A stretch of 28,053 bases of DNA from an uncultured Gemmataceae bacterium (lineage in GTDB: Bacteria > Planctomycetota > Planctomycetia > Gemmatales > Gemmataceae), in the NCBI GenBank assembly GCA_937922175.1, contig CAKZUU010000022.1, positions 1 through 28,053 of the forward strand, written 5' to 3'. The translations under genes were made by a program, and so were the position numbers. Position 1 is the stretch's first letter. The number at the start of each line of letters is the position of its first letter. Shown piece after piece: positions 7,141 to 15,798 of this stretch. Below the pieces are notes generated by a model that worked only from the letters and a program-made list of their open reading frames with translations, did not search any database and was not told the DNA's origin.

Positions 7141-8775
7141 TCACGATGACAGCAACGAGTCCGTCATTTCCCGGCCCCGATCGGCGAAGACCGGCTGCCG
7201 AAATCGTGCGTGCAATTTGCCCCAATCGATGACCAACACGCCTCCGGCGGCTCGGTGTTGTTTGTCCCAATTGATCAGCAATTCGAGACAGGCATGATCG
7301 ATGTAGGTCAGTCCTTCAAAGTCCACGTGAAGCTCGATGCTCGGTGGAATATTGTCCAGTGCCGCCGCCAGATTCGGCAATCGAACAAAGGTCGCGGCAC
7401 CCTCCAGTCTCAAAACAACCGCCTGCTCTCCGGGGCGACTCTCCAAACTGATGTGCAGATGGCTGAACGTGTACAGCAGTTTGACGGCCGACAGCAGGAT
7501 CCCCGCGATCACCCCCGTCAAAAGGTCGGTCGTCACGATCGTGATCAGCGTCACCAGGTAGATCAAGAACTCGCCTCGGCTGAAATGAAAGAGTTTGTGG
7601 GCGTGGTGAAAATCGACCAGTTTGACGCCGGTGTACACCAGGATCGAGGCCAAGCATGAGACGGGGATCAAGCGGAGCAAGTCGGGCATCAGCATGACGA
7701 AAACCAGCAGCCACACGCCATGCAGAATTGTTGATGCCCGTGTTCGCGCGCCGGCGGTCACGTTCGCCGCCGAACGCACGATCACTCCGGTCATCGGCAA
7801 GGCACCCAACAGACCGCACAGCGAATTGCCGATTCCTTGGGCCGCGAGTTCGCGATTGTACTGAGTTCGCGGACCGCTGTGCATTTGATCGACGGCCGTC
7901 GCGCAAAGCAATGTCTCCGCGCTGGCGACCAGGGCAATGGTCACTCCCCATTTCCAGATCGTGGGGTCCGCGAGCAGAGACAGACTGAAGTCATTGGGGA
8001 GAGTCGCCGCCTCCCACAGCCGATCTGGCAAACGAATGACTCGAATCAGAGTTTCGCCGGAGGCCGACGTGAGGTTCCAACCGAGCAGTGCCGCGACGGA
8101 CGTGCCGAAAACGACCGCGAGCAATTGGGCGGGAAGCAACTGCCACTTTGGCGGGACCAACGATTTCCAAAAAACGATGACGGCCAATGACAATGCGCCG
8201 ATCATCAACGCGCGATTCGGCTGGGATCCCCAAACCAACGCTCGCGAGATCGACTCGGGAATTTTGACCAAATCGGCAACACCCGATCCATGCGATTTCA
8301 AGTCGAGCAAAATGTGGAACTGACTGCACACAATGAGAACGCCGATTCCCGCCAACATCCCCTCGATCACAGCGGGAGCGACGGCCCGGAACCACGGTCC
8401 CAAACGAAGCAGTCCCGCCACGACTTGGATCAGCCCGGCGATCAGCAACACCATGCCCAGGGCCGCCAACGCTTGACCTGGCTCATCCCCCGAGCGATAC
8501 GGTTCAATGGCGCTTCGGGTCAACACAATCAGACCGGCGGCCGGACCGCTGACCTGTAATGGACTCCCCCCTAAGACCCCGACGACCAAGCCACCGATAA
8601 TTCCCGTGATCAATCCGAGTGCCGGAGGGACCTGACAGGCCTCGGCGATGCCCAAACATAATGGCAAAGCGACGAGAAAAACAATGACGGACGCGATCAG
8701 GTCCGCTCGAAAGACCTCCCACCATGACTCCGAGAGTCGCAGATTTTTTTGGTCCGCACCTGACGTGTTTGCCAT
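7141..8775 (-). CDS. SulP family anion (probably bicarbonate/sulfate) transporter with STAS domain
   Basis: This inner-membrane carrier has 544 aa from ATG 8775; an ATG at 8832 would add 19 non-hydrophobic residues. It opens with the SulP-typical FRADLIASVIVFLVALPLCLGIA, then GLITGIIGGLVVG and LQVSGPAAGL, the conserved anion-site region of TM3. It continues with VASAETLLCATAVD and the GLLGALPMTGVIVRSAAN motif of the SLC26/SulP fold. A compact STAS domain forms the C-terminal ~110 residues (LHVDFEGLTYIDHACLELL). The gene lies 90 nt downstream of a beta-carbonic anhydrase on the same strand. SulP/carbonic anhydrase pairs are known among BicA-like bicarbonate systems, so bicarbonate is the inferred substrate; sulfate cannot be excluded. 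Confidence 0.9.
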   Translation of the reverse strand: MANTSGADQKNLRLSESWWEVFRADLIASVIVFLVALPLCLGIAEACQVPPALGLITGIIGGLVVGVLGGSPLQVSGPAAGLIVLTRSAIEPYRSGDEPGQALAALGMVLLIAGLIQVVAGLLRLGPWFRAVAPAVIEGMLAGIGVLIVCSQFHILLDLKSHGSGVADLVKIPESISRALVWGSQPNRALMIGALSLAVIVFWKSLVPPKWQLLPAQLLAVVFGTSVAALLGWNLTSASGETLIRVIRLPDRLWEAATLPNDFSLSLLADPTIWKWGVTIALVASAETLLCATAVDQMHSGPRTQYNRELAAQGIGNSLCGLLGALPMTGVIVRSAANVTAGARTRASTILHGVWLLVFVMLMPDLLRLIPVSCLASILVYTGVKLVDFHHAHKLFHFSRGEFLIYLVTLITIVTTDLLTGVIAGILLSAVKLLYTFSHLHISLESRPGEQAVVLRLEGAATFVRLPNLAAALDNIPPSIELHVDFEGLTYIDHACLELLINWDKQHRAAGGVLVIDWGKLHARFRQPVFADRGREMTDSLLSS

Positions 8776-8865
8776 GCAAGTCACCCTGGCCTCGATAACC
8801 GTTCCTAGGTGGGCGATCTGTCCGTGAATCAATTCCCCCCCTTCGAAGAGCCGAGCCTCGCCCGC

Positions 8866-9561
8866 TCATGCGTGGGCAGGTGGTGCCTTCACCGCGTGCG
8901 CGGTTCGTTCAGCGAGAGAGGGAACACTCGGCGGAGCCGTATTGGCCTCCGCCAGGTCCACGTACTGACTTCGATGGGCGTCGTAAGCGAAGATCTGGCC
9001 CGTGGCGATCTTGTACATCCAAGCGTGAAGCTTCAGTCGTCCGGCGGCCAGGCCGACGGCGACCGCCGGATGCGTCCGCAGGTTCTCCAATTGCATCAGC
9101 ACGTTTTCCTCCGCCGCCAGCGTCAGCCGATCATCTCCCTGCAAATGCGTATAGAGACACTCGACGATCCGTCGCGTCGACGAAGCATGTTGCAGCCAGC
9201 GTCGGACGGAAGGGAGACGATCGATGCGACTTGGATCCAACAGGCCCTGCATCGCCCCACAACCGGTGTGCCCGCAAACGATAATGTCTTCGATCCCGAG
9301 TACTTCCAGTGCGTATTCGATCGCTGCATCCTCACCCCCATCACACGCTCCATACGGCGGGACGATATTCCCCACATTCCTGACAATGAAAAGTTCCCCC
9401 GGATCCGTGTGAGTGATCAGGTTCGGATTGATCCGCGAATCGCTGCAAGTGATGAAAAGGGCCTGAGGACTCTGACCCATCGCCAGCCGGGCGAACAATT
9501 CCCGTTGATGGCGAAATGTCTCGGAATGAAAGCGATGGACCCCTTCGACGAGCTTTTGCAT
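8866..9561 (-). CDS. Beta-class carbonic anhydrase
   Basis: The enzyme interconverts CO2 and bicarbonate in the cytoplasm. The four zinc-site residues of the beta class are visible: Cys39 and Asp41 in TCSDSR, and His98 and Cys101 in CGHTGCGAM. Arg43, which pairs with Asp41, is also present. The segment GELFIVRNVGNIVPPYG is the standard core between them. The length (231 aa) is normal. The start at 9561 has a clear GGAGG 5 nt upstream. The SulP gene follows in the same direction, which suggests that the enzyme serves bicarbonate uptake, for example for carboxylation reactions. The C-terminal ~25 residues (after QYVDLAEAN) are low-complexity and Ala/Pro-rich. Confidence 0.94.
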   Translation of the reverse strand: MQKLVEGVHRFHSETFRHQRELFARLAMGQSPQALFITCSDSRINPNLITHTDPGELFIVRNVGNIVPPYGACDGGEDAAIEYALEVLGIEDIIVCGHTGCGAMQGLLDPSRIDRLPSVRRWLQHASSTRRIVECLYTHLQGDDRLTLAAEENVLMQLENLRTHPAVAVGLAAGRLKLHAWMYKIATGQIFAYDAHRSQYVDLAEANTAPPSVPSLAERTAHAVKAPPAHA

Positions 9562-9653
9562 GATCGGCCTCCATCACCCGGACGACACACCGCCCACGTC
9601 GCGCGAGCGGCTCAGGTCAATTCCCACCAATTCATCGTGATTTCGCCCGACTG

Positions 9654-9986
9654 TTAACAGCGTAACGGGACGCCCATCCCGTTTCGGATTTGATTGGGCA
9701 AGTCGGCAAACAACTCGAGGACTCGGCGCGAGTCTTCTAGGCTTCCCCACCGACGGACGAACATCTGCCGCGGCGAAAGTCCGACCCGGCGATCCAAGCT
9801 GCGGCTCCAGGCCTTCGACACGACCGCCCAAGTCCCTTCTTCCGCCGGCGACTTCTCGTCTTCCTCTCGCGGTTCTGTCGGCAGTGGCCAGGTACTCCCA
9901 CTACCTTCGACCGCTCCGCCCAAAGGAAACAGAAACGCGACCGCCGCCAAACTCGCGAACACCGCCCGACACCATCGGTGTCTCAT
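9654..9986 (-). CDS. Small secreted protein of unknown function
   Basis: From ATG 9986 the product is 110 aa. It starts with a convincing signal peptide: MRHRWCR as the charged part, AVFASLAAVAFLFPLGG as the core, and a likely cut near GAVEG. The mature part is polar and acidic at first (EPREEDEKSPAEEG). It then has a patterned segment WAVVSKAWSRSLDRRVGLSPRQMFVRRWGSLEDSRRVLELF. I do not recognise a family. An ATG at 10028 would place 14 residues before the signal peptide. It lies in the same direction as the deacetylase upstream (144 nt) and the carbonic anhydrase downstream (92 nt), so it may share a transcript. Confidence 0.55.
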   Translation of the reverse strand: MRHRWCRAVFASLAAVAFLFPLGGAVEGSGSTWPLPTEPREEDEKSPAEEGTWAVVSKAWSRSLDRRVGLSPRQMFVRRWGSLEDSRRVLELFADLPNQIRNGMGVPLRC

Positions 9987-10130
9987 TTCCAGCCCACGAT
10001 CTGTCGCCGCACGAATCATTGCTATCATCCTAGCAGATCTTCGCCGACCAGAATTCTGCTAGCTAAACACGACGATAAAGTCAAGAACTCCCCCTGCCCG
10101 TCTGCGAGCCATCACCTTTGGTCGCCCTGC

Positions 10131-11063
10131 TCATTTCGACGCCAAACGGAACCGCGGCAATTCGTCCCGCTTCTGGGCGATCTGTTGGGCCAGCTCGCGC
10201 ATCGGCGTGAACTGATACCCGTCGAGCAGTTTCACGAGCCGACCGCGCGTCCGTTTGACCCCCACATAGGTCCGAAATCGCGACAGCCGAGACAACGGTA
10301 GTCGTGGCTGATCCGGATCAAACTCCCATGGATGAAAGTACAGCACCGCGGGCGAGTGGCTCCGTCGCGCCGCTTGTCGGATCCCTCGCTGCATCACCGC
10401 CAGCGGAAACAAACGAAAATACCCACCCCCCGCAACCGGCAGGTTCTGACCCAAAGCGCGCAGCGTGAGCAATGGCAGTTCCAAAAGCTCGTTCCGCTCT
10501 CCCTCCACGATGAATGCCGACCGGGGCGCCTCTGGAACCCCATAGCGATCGTGTCGGACCGGAAAGATCGACGAGTCGTAGAGCAACCCCGCCTCGGCGA
10601 GAACATCGATCGCCCAGGATGTCTGACGCACGACACTGAACGTCGGCGCCCGGAAACCCACGACCGGTTGCCCCGTCACCTCGGACAAGGCGTCCATACT
10701 TCGCCGCAGATCCTCCCGGAAGCTCGACGCATCAAACTGATGCACCCGCTTGTGCTCCCAGCTGTGGCTACCGACTTCGTGCCCCTCTTCGGCCATCCGC
10801 CGCACCAAGCGCGGATGCGAACGCGCGATCTGCCCCACGACGAAAAACGTCGCCCGAATCCCTCTGGCGCCCAGCTGATCCAAAAGCCAGTTCGTCGTGT
10901 CCTCCATTCGTCGAGCGTAAGTCTCTTTCAACTCCGCGCCCACACTCAGGTGCGCGGCCGTCTCGATGCGATCGTGCTCCTCAACATCGAAACTCAGGCC
11001 GACGGGGTACGCGCCGTCAGTCGACAAATTGGAATGCGATGCTTGGGTTGTCGGCGCCCTCAT
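10131..11063 (-). CDS. Polysaccharide deacetylase, PEP-CTERM-locus type (DUF3473 tail)
   Basis: This is a NodB-fold carbohydrate esterase of 310 aa without a signal peptide. The motifs are VGLSFDVEEHD (Asp26 in the catalytic position), GHEVGSHSWEH (metal-binding His100 and His104) and GFRAPTFSV (Arg138). The C-terminal part has GGGYFRLFPL and then VLYFHPWEFDPDQPR, the hallmark of the DUF3473-bearing subfamily found in exopolysaccharide loci next to XrtA/PEP-CTERM systems. The likely role is deacetylation of an N-acetylated sugar of an exported polysaccharide, possibly on lipid-linked intermediates in the cytoplasm. No glycosyltransferase, Wzx/Wzy or exosortase gene is near it here, so it is detached from the usual cluster. 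The start is 25 nt after the DUF1015 stop, pointing to a shared transcript. Confidence 0.9.
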   Translation of the reverse strand: MRAPTTQASHSNLSTDGAYPVGLSFDVEEHDRIETAAHLSVGAELKETYARRMEDTTNWLLDQLGARGIRATFFVVGQIARSHPRLVRRMAEEGHEVGSHSWEHKRVHQFDASSFREDLRRSMDALSEVTGQPVVGFRAPTFSVVRQTSWAIDVLAEAGLLYDSSIFPVRHDRYGVPEAPRSAFIVEGERNELLELPLLTLRALGQNLPVAGGGYFRLFPLAVMQRGIRQAARRSHSPAVLYFHPWEFDPDQPRLPLSRLSRFRTYVGVKRTRGRLVKLLDGYQFTPMRELAQQIAQKRDELPRFRLASK

Positions 11064-11088
11064 GACAACACTCTCGCGCGACCGATAA

Positions 11089-12387
11089 TCACACGTTTTT
11101 CAAACTGTAGAATAGCATCCCGCTCAAAATTTTCGGGTAAAAGTAAGTCGATTTGGGGGGCATTTTTTCAAGATGGCGTGAAATCCGCTCGACATGGCCC
11201 ATCGTCGCCGGAGCGACGAGAACGGCCAAATCGCAACTCCGTTGCGTCACGGCTTCGTCCACCTCTTGAAGCAGATGAACATACTGACACCTCCCTTGGC
11301 CGCCCAAGAGATGGTCGAGAACAGCGACGTGCAAAATGGCCACGCCCAGACTGCGCCAGTCATCCGTGTGCTCGGGGGCGAGCTGAGCCATCAAGGCGTG
11401 ATTGGTGAAGCAACCCACTTGCCAGACGCCATCACTGGTGGTGCCGAATCCGAAGAGATTCTGCTGGCCCGCTGTCTCGATCCGTGCCCACACCGCACGA
11501 GCCGCCTCGATTCCTTGACCGACTCGCTCCATCTGGAGGTGCGGCGAAAGGCGAGCCTGCAATTGTTCCGCCGTCATGCTGCCCAACCCGGAGACGAGCC
11601 GATGCGTGGGGAGGATCCGCAATCCGGGATCGCTCATCCCCACCAGATTCATCAGGATGAACCTCGCCGGGTGGTCGTCGCGCACGACTTCGCCGGAGGC
11701 TTGCAATTCGTCGAGGTAACGACACCCGGTTTCATAACGATGATGTCCGTCGGCGATAAAAATCGGTTTAGGCCCCATCCGGCCGACGACCTGGCTAATG
11801 ACATGCTGATCCGTGACCGGCCACAACCGCGATTTGACGCCCAGATGATCGACCGCTTCGATCGGCAAGGCTCGGCGGATGGCGACTTCGAGAATCTCCT
11901 GCACCTCACACGACTCATCCGGGTAAAGCCCGAAGATCGGGCTGAACTGCGTCCCCGTCGCCTTGAGCAGGTTCAAGCGATCGGCTTTCGGTCCCGACAG
12001 CGTTTCCTCGTGCGGGAAGATCACCCCTTGCCCGAACGGCTCGAGACGCACGCGGCCGAAGAATCCTTTGCGGGTCAACGACCTGCCCTCGATGTCGAAC
12101 TCTTGGTGGTACACGTAGAGACTTCGTGCCGAATCTTGCTTGATGACGCCGGCCGAGAGCCAATCGCGCCACTGCGCGGTCGCTCGCGTGTACCGATTCA
12201 CGCGGTCGTTGTCGCCCGCTTCGTCTTTTGTCAATTCCAGGCGGATGAGATTAAAGGGGCTGCGCTCATACAAGGCCTGTTGCAAGGTCGAGTCGATCAC
12301 ATCGTAGGGGGGACATACCACGTCGCTCAAGGGACCCACGCTGCCCAGGTCATAGCGATGAGCACGAAACGCGCTCACGTCAGCCAT
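11089..12387 (-). CDS. DUF1015 family protein
   Basis: This cytoplasmic protein of 432 aa covers the full DUF1015 length. The N-terminus reads VSAFRAHRYD and then VVCPPYDVID at 23-32. The middle has GVIFPHEETLSGPKADRL at 121-138 and FIADGHHRYETGCRY at 210-224, the most conserved blocks of the family. DUF1015 proteins are related to ParB-like folds, and one archaeal member is an ADP-dependent serine kinase (SerK). A kinase role for this bacterial member is possible but not shown. The start is supported by AGGAGG (complement of 12393-12398), 5 nt before ATG 12387. It is divergent from yggS, with 88 bp between the starts. Confidence 0.88.
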   Translation of the reverse strand: MADVSAFRAHRYDLGSVGPLSDVVCPPYDVIDSTLQQALYERSPFNLIRLELTKDEAGDNDRVNRYTRATAQWRDWLSAGVIKQDSARSLYVYHQEFDIEGRSLTRKGFFGRVRLEPFGQGVIFPHEETLSGPKADRLNLLKATGTQFSPIFGLYPDESCEVQEILEVAIRRALPIEAVDHLGVKSRLWPVTDQHVISQVVGRMGPKPIFIADGHHRYETGCRYLDELQASGEVVRDDHPARFILMNLVGMSDPGLRILPTHRLVSGLGSMTAEQLQARLSPHLQMERVGQGIEAARAVWARIETAGQQNLFGFGTTSDGVWQVGCFTNHALMAQLAPEHTDDWRSLGVAILHVAVLDHLLGGQGRCQYVHLLQEVDEAVTQRSCDLAVLVAPATMGHVERISRHLEKMPPKSTYFYPKILSGMLFYSLKNV

Positions 12388-12475
12388 GTTCGCCTCCTGT
12401 CTCGAAATTTGCTCGCACCGGAAGACAATATCTTACAGACGGCGATTTGAACGAACCGGTGCAAGGCCAATCCCC

Positions 12476-13189
12476 ATGACTTCCTCTCAGAGCCTCAATC
12501 GTTTAAAAGCCAACGTGGACGCGGTGCGACGACGAATGGAGGCGGCTTGCCAGCGGGCGGGACGTTCGGCCTCGGATGTTACCCTCGTCGCCGTCACCAA
12601 ATACGTCTCCGTGGAGGTTGCGGCCCGACTGCCGGAGTTGGGCATCCGCGATCTCGGAGAAAGTCGGCCCCAAGAGCTTTGGCACAAGGCCAGCGCCCTT
12701 CCCGACGTCCGCTGGCACCTGATTGGTCATCTGCAACGGAACAAAGTTGACTCCACGATTCCTCTGACCTCTCTGATCCACTCGGTCGATAGCGAGCGGC
12801 TCCTCGTTGCGATTCAGGCGGCCGCCAGCCAACAAAATCGCCCGGTTCCCGTGTTGCTGGAGGTTAACGTCAGTGGCGAGTCGGCCAAACAGGGCTTCGC
12901 CCCCTCCGACGTTCCTTCCGTCTTGGCGCGTTTTACGACTCGCTTTCCTCAATTGTCCCTCCGCGGTCTGATGACGATGGCTCCCCTCAGCGCGGATCCC
13001 GAACAGGTAAGGCCCGTTTTTCGTGAATTGAGGCGGCTTCGCGATCAATGGCGCGGGGATTTCCCTCTCGTCGGCTCCCTGGCCGAACTGTCGATGGGCA
13101 TGACTCAGGATTTTGAAGTCGCCATCGAGGAAGGCGCGACCATGGTACGCGTCGGTTCAGCCTTGTTCGAGGGTTGTCTTTTTCAATGA
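12476..13189 (+). CDS. yggS: YggS/PROSC family pyridoxal-phosphate homeostasis protein
   Basis: This is a 237-aa PLP-binding TIM-barrel protein that buffers pyridoxal phosphate and affects amino-acid metabolism; it has no known catalytic reaction. The lysine that forms the Schiff base is Lys42 in TLVAVTKYVS. Other family blocks are LGESRPQEL, WHLIGHLQRNK (the phosphate-side IGxLQxNK motif), PVLLEVNVSGESAKQGF, LRGLMTMAPL and ELSMGMTQDFEVAIEEGATMVRVGSALFEG near the end. Start 12476 gives the standard N-terminus; the frame is open further upstream but reads as non-protein there. The stop overlaps the next start as ATGA. Confidence 0.94.
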   Translation: MTSSQSLNRLKANVDAVRRRMEAACQRAGRSASDVTLVAVTKYVSVEVAARLPELGIRDLGESRPQELWHKASALPDVRWHLIGHLQRNKVDSTIPLTSLIHSVDSERLLVAIQAAASQQNRPVPVLLEVNVSGESAKQGFAPSDVPSVLARFTTRFPQLSLRGLMTMAPLSADPEQVRPVFRELRRLRDQWRGDFPLVGSLAELSMGMTQDFEVAIEEGATMVRVGSALFEGCLFQ

Positions 13190-13476
13190 TCGCGTTGACA
13201 CCTCATGCGGATGGTTGGATCCTCACCATCCGAGCACAACCGAAAGCTCGCCGGACCGAGATTCGCGGTCTGCACGGAAATGCATTGAAAATCTCCGTGT
13301 CGGCACCACCCGAAGATGGCAAAGCCAACGAAGCGCTGCTCCATTTCCTCGCTAAAAAATTGAGCATCGCTCGATCACGCCTGACGCTGCTGTCCGGCAC
13401 TACCGGTCGCGATAAGCAGGTACTGATCGCAGGACTGGATCGCGGTGAGATCGAGCAGCGACTCGCCCCTGATTGA
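13186..13476 (+). CDS. yggU: DUF167 (YggU/UPF0235) family protein
   Basis: This is a 96-aa small cytoplasmic protein of the UPF0235/DUF167 family, of unknown biochemical role. The pattern is typical: ILTIRAQPKARRTEI near the start, ALKISVSAPPEDGKANEALLHFLAKKL in the middle (the PPxDGKAN core), then LTLLSGTTGRDKQVLI. The start ATG at 13186 overlaps the yggS stop as ATGA, so translation is most likely coupled. The yggS-yggU order matches that of E. coli and many other bacteria. It is convergent with the PSD1 gene, 60 nt away. Confidence 0.9.
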   Translation: MIALTPHADGWILTIRAQPKARRTEIRGLHGNALKISVSAPPEDGKANEALLHFLAKKLSIARSRLTLLSGTTGRDKQVLIAGLDRGEIEQRLAPD

Positions 13477-13536
13477 CGACTTGTCCCCGCCGAACGCCTG
13501 CTCGGGGGAGACCCGCCTTCGGCCAGGATTCAGCCA

Positions 13537-15492
13537 TCAATCGACGAAGACAAACTCATTGCTGGCGAGAAGCGCTTGGGCCAAGCGGACCCAACGTTGG
13601 GGCGACTCTTCCTGGCGCAGGAAGTCGGCGGCCAAGGCGCGTTCTTCCGGCCGGGGCCGACGGCCATACGCGAACCGGAACAGCCGTTCCAAGCGATCGG
13701 CCTCGGTGGTGCCGGTCGCTCGATTCGCCAGCGCGGCCGCCTGCTGTTCGACAAATGAATCATTCATCCAGAAAAGCGCCTGCTGAGGGACGGTGGTCGT
13801 GAAACGCTGGGGACAATGGGTGTCGGGGTTGGCGAAGTCGAACATCCGCCGCTCGCCGGAAAGGTTCTGCCGATCGATGAACTCGTAGATGGTCCGGCGA
13901 TTCTCCAGTTGCGATCGGTTGGGGGCAATTGCCGGCCCACCGATTTTTCGATTCAGTCGCCCAGCGACGAACAGCATGCTGTCGCGCATCGTTTCATAAT
14001 CCAGTCGCTGGCGGTTCATCCGCCACAGCCACCGGTTTTCTGGGTCGGCCGACGCCCCGGGGTGATCCGCAGCAGATTGAGAACTTTGCCGATATGTGTT
14101 CGACAAGACAATCCAACGATGGAGGTTTTTCAGCGACCATCCCTCGGCAATGAATCGAGACGCCAAATGATCCAATAGTTCCGGGTGCGAGGGCGGAGGA
14201 GTCCGCACTCCGAAATCGCTTGGTGAATCGACCAGGCCTCGACCGAAATGCCATGCCCAAACCCGATTGACCAACACACGCGCCGTCAATGGATTGTCGG
14301 GACTGGCGATCGCTCGGGCTAACTCGAGTCGGCCGCTCCCCTCGGTGAAAGGTTTCCTCTCTTCCCCCGCAACGACTTGCAAAAACTGCCGAGGCACCGC
14401 CTCTCCGGGTTGATTTGGATTGCCCCGCAAGAAGACGCGAGGTTGGACCGGCTCTCCCTTGTCGTACAGCACCATGGCCCGAGGCGGCGAACCAGGATGA
14501 TTCGCGAGATGAGAGTCGATTTTGTTTTTTAACTCGACTCGCTTCTCCCGCAGGACTCGGTCACCCTCGCGGAGCCCTTTCTCGTTCTCCTTTTCAAACT
14601 TCTCCAATTCCGCTTTTAATTGGGCCAGCTTCGCTTGAAATTCCCTCACCTGAGGGTCGTCGCTGTTCTCGTCAATGACGGGCAATTCTTTCGGCTCAAC
14701 GGAACTGGCGAAAACGCCATACAGCGAGTAATAGTCACTCATCGGAATCGGATCATACTTATGGTCGTGACATCGCGCACAGCCGACGGTCAGTCCCATC
14801 AAGCCGCGCATGGTCACATCGATTCGATCGTCGATGATGTCGTGAATGTTGTTGAGAAAGCGGCGTCCCAGCGTCAAAAACCCCATCGCTGCCAACGATT
14901 TCTTGTGATCTCCAACCAGTCGATCGGCCGCCAGCTGCTCCATGATGAACCGATCAAAAGGCAGGTCCTCGTTGAAAGATGTCACCACATAATCGCGATA
15001 GGTATAGGAGAAAGGATAGCGCCGATCCTCCCGAAACACATAACCTTTCGAGTCCGCATACCGAGCCACGTCGAGCCAATGCCGCGCCCACCGTTCCCCG
15101 TAGGCGGGTGACGAGAGTAGGCGTTCGACAAGCCGTTCGTAGGCGTCGGGCCGAGGGTCCTGTTCAAATTCCTCGACCTCTTCAGCGGTGGGAGGCAATC
15201 CCGTTAAACCGAGCGTCACCCGCCGTATCAGTGTCCGTCGATCTGCTTCCGGCGATGGCCGCCATCCCCGTGATTCCAGTGCAACGAGGACAAATGGGTC
15301 CACCGAGCTTCTCACCCAAGCCGCATCGCGGACCCGGGGCAAATCAGGAGGCCGGATCGGACGAAACGCCCAATGGCCCTCCGTCGCTTCCTTCGAGACA
15401 CCTCGGACCGCTTCGGACGAGACCGGTTCACCCGCCGCTCCCACGCCCACAGCGAGCAGCACGACCATCATCGACGACCGGACGTACCCCAT
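13537..15492 (-). CDS. DUF1549/DUF1553 (PSD1) secreted protein without the cytochrome domain
   Basis: This 651-aa protein starts with a signal peptide (SSMMVVLLAVGVGAAGE). DUF1549 covers about 60-260, with the landmarks LIRRVTLGLTGLPPTAEEVEEF, YGERWARHWLDVARYADSKG and GLTVGCARCHDHKYDP. The last of these holds a Cys238-x-x-Cys241-His242 heme-type site. A charged coiled-coil linker at ~285-330 follows. DUF1553 comes next (LTARVLVNRVWAWHFGRGLVDSPSDFG; then RLDYETMRDSML; then VPQQALFWMND). These proteins are abundant in planctomycetes and probably act in the periplasm on polysaccharides. The N-terminal PSCyt1 cytochrome domain found in many members is absent, and the DUF1501 gene that usually follows is not downstream. 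Confidence 0.9.
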   Translation of the reverse strand: MGYVRSSMMVVLLAVGVGAAGEPVSSEAVRGVSKEATEGHWAFRPIRPPDLPRVRDAAWVRSSVDPFVLVALESRGWRPSPEADRRTLIRRVTLGLTGLPPTAEEVEEFEQDPRPDAYERLVERLLSSPAYGERWARHWLDVARYADSKGYVFREDRRYPFSYTYRDYVVTSFNEDLPFDRFIMEQLAADRLVGDHKKSLAAMGFLTLGRRFLNNIHDIIDDRIDVTMRGLMGLTVGCARCHDHKYDPIPMSDYYSLYGVFASSVEPKELPVIDENSDDPQVREFQAKLAQLKAELEKFEKENEKGLREGDRVLREKRVELKNKIDSHLANHPGSPPRAMVLYDKGEPVQPRVFLRGNPNQPGEAVPRQFLQVVAGEERKPFTEGSGRLELARAIASPDNPLTARVLVNRVWAWHFGRGLVDSPSDFGVRTPPPSHPELLDHLASRFIAEGWSLKNLHRWIVLSNTYRQSSQSAADHPGASADPENRWLWRMNRQRLDYETMRDSMLFVAGRLNRKIGGPAIAPNRSQLENRRTIYEFIDRQNLSGERRMFDFANPDTHCPQRFTTTVPQQALFWMNDSFVEQQAAALANRATGTTEADRLERLFRFAYGRRPRPEERALAADFLRQEESPQRWVRLAQALLASNEFVFVD

Positions 15493-15798
15493 GGCAGCAT
15501 TCCTGAATCAGGGATCTTCAATCCACCCCCGGCGTGACTCCCACACCTCCCACGTGTCAGTATACCGCGGCAGTCCGATCGGGCGCATCCCCGTCCCCGC
15601 TCCGAGCGAAGCGTCTAGCTCCCCCGCGAGGAGACATCGAGCCGACTTCCCGACCTCCTCGAATTTCCAGCGGTACAGCACATCCTCGGATCCGGCTTCG
15701 GATAAACTCCCTGCGACCGTGAGTCGACGAGGGCGATTTAATGACCGCTTTCGCGCAGCCCTGCAATTCCTCCTCTCTCGTTGATTCGCACGTTTGAT
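15493..15798. other. Intergenic stretch upstream of the PSD1 gene
   Basis: These 306 bp separate the 3' end of the hydroxy-acid dehydrogenase from the PSD1 start; both genes are on the minus strand. I see no RNA gene or strong hairpin here. On the minus strand a GGAGG-like stretch at about 15768-15776 is followed by an open, Arg/Gly-rich frame, but its composition looks like an out-of-frame reading. The region probably holds the PSD1 promoter, but I cannot point to it. Confidence 0.4.

Noticed and set aside
10332..11408. 358-codon open frame on the plus strand opposite the deacetylase gene
   Set aside because: Antisense shadow with Arg/His/Pro-rich composition, crossing the boundary of two real genes.
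11194..12450. Long open frame (418 codons) on the plus strand opposite the DUF1015 gene
   Set aside because: It is antisense to a well-recognised gene, and its translation shows no domain and is rich in Arg, His and Asp, as expected of a shadow in G+C-rich DNA.
13477..13536. Possible bidirectional terminator between the DUF167 gene and the PSD1 gene
   Set aside because: Only a 6-bp GCCGAA/TTCGGC repeat with a loop over 20 nt and no T-tract; too weak to call.
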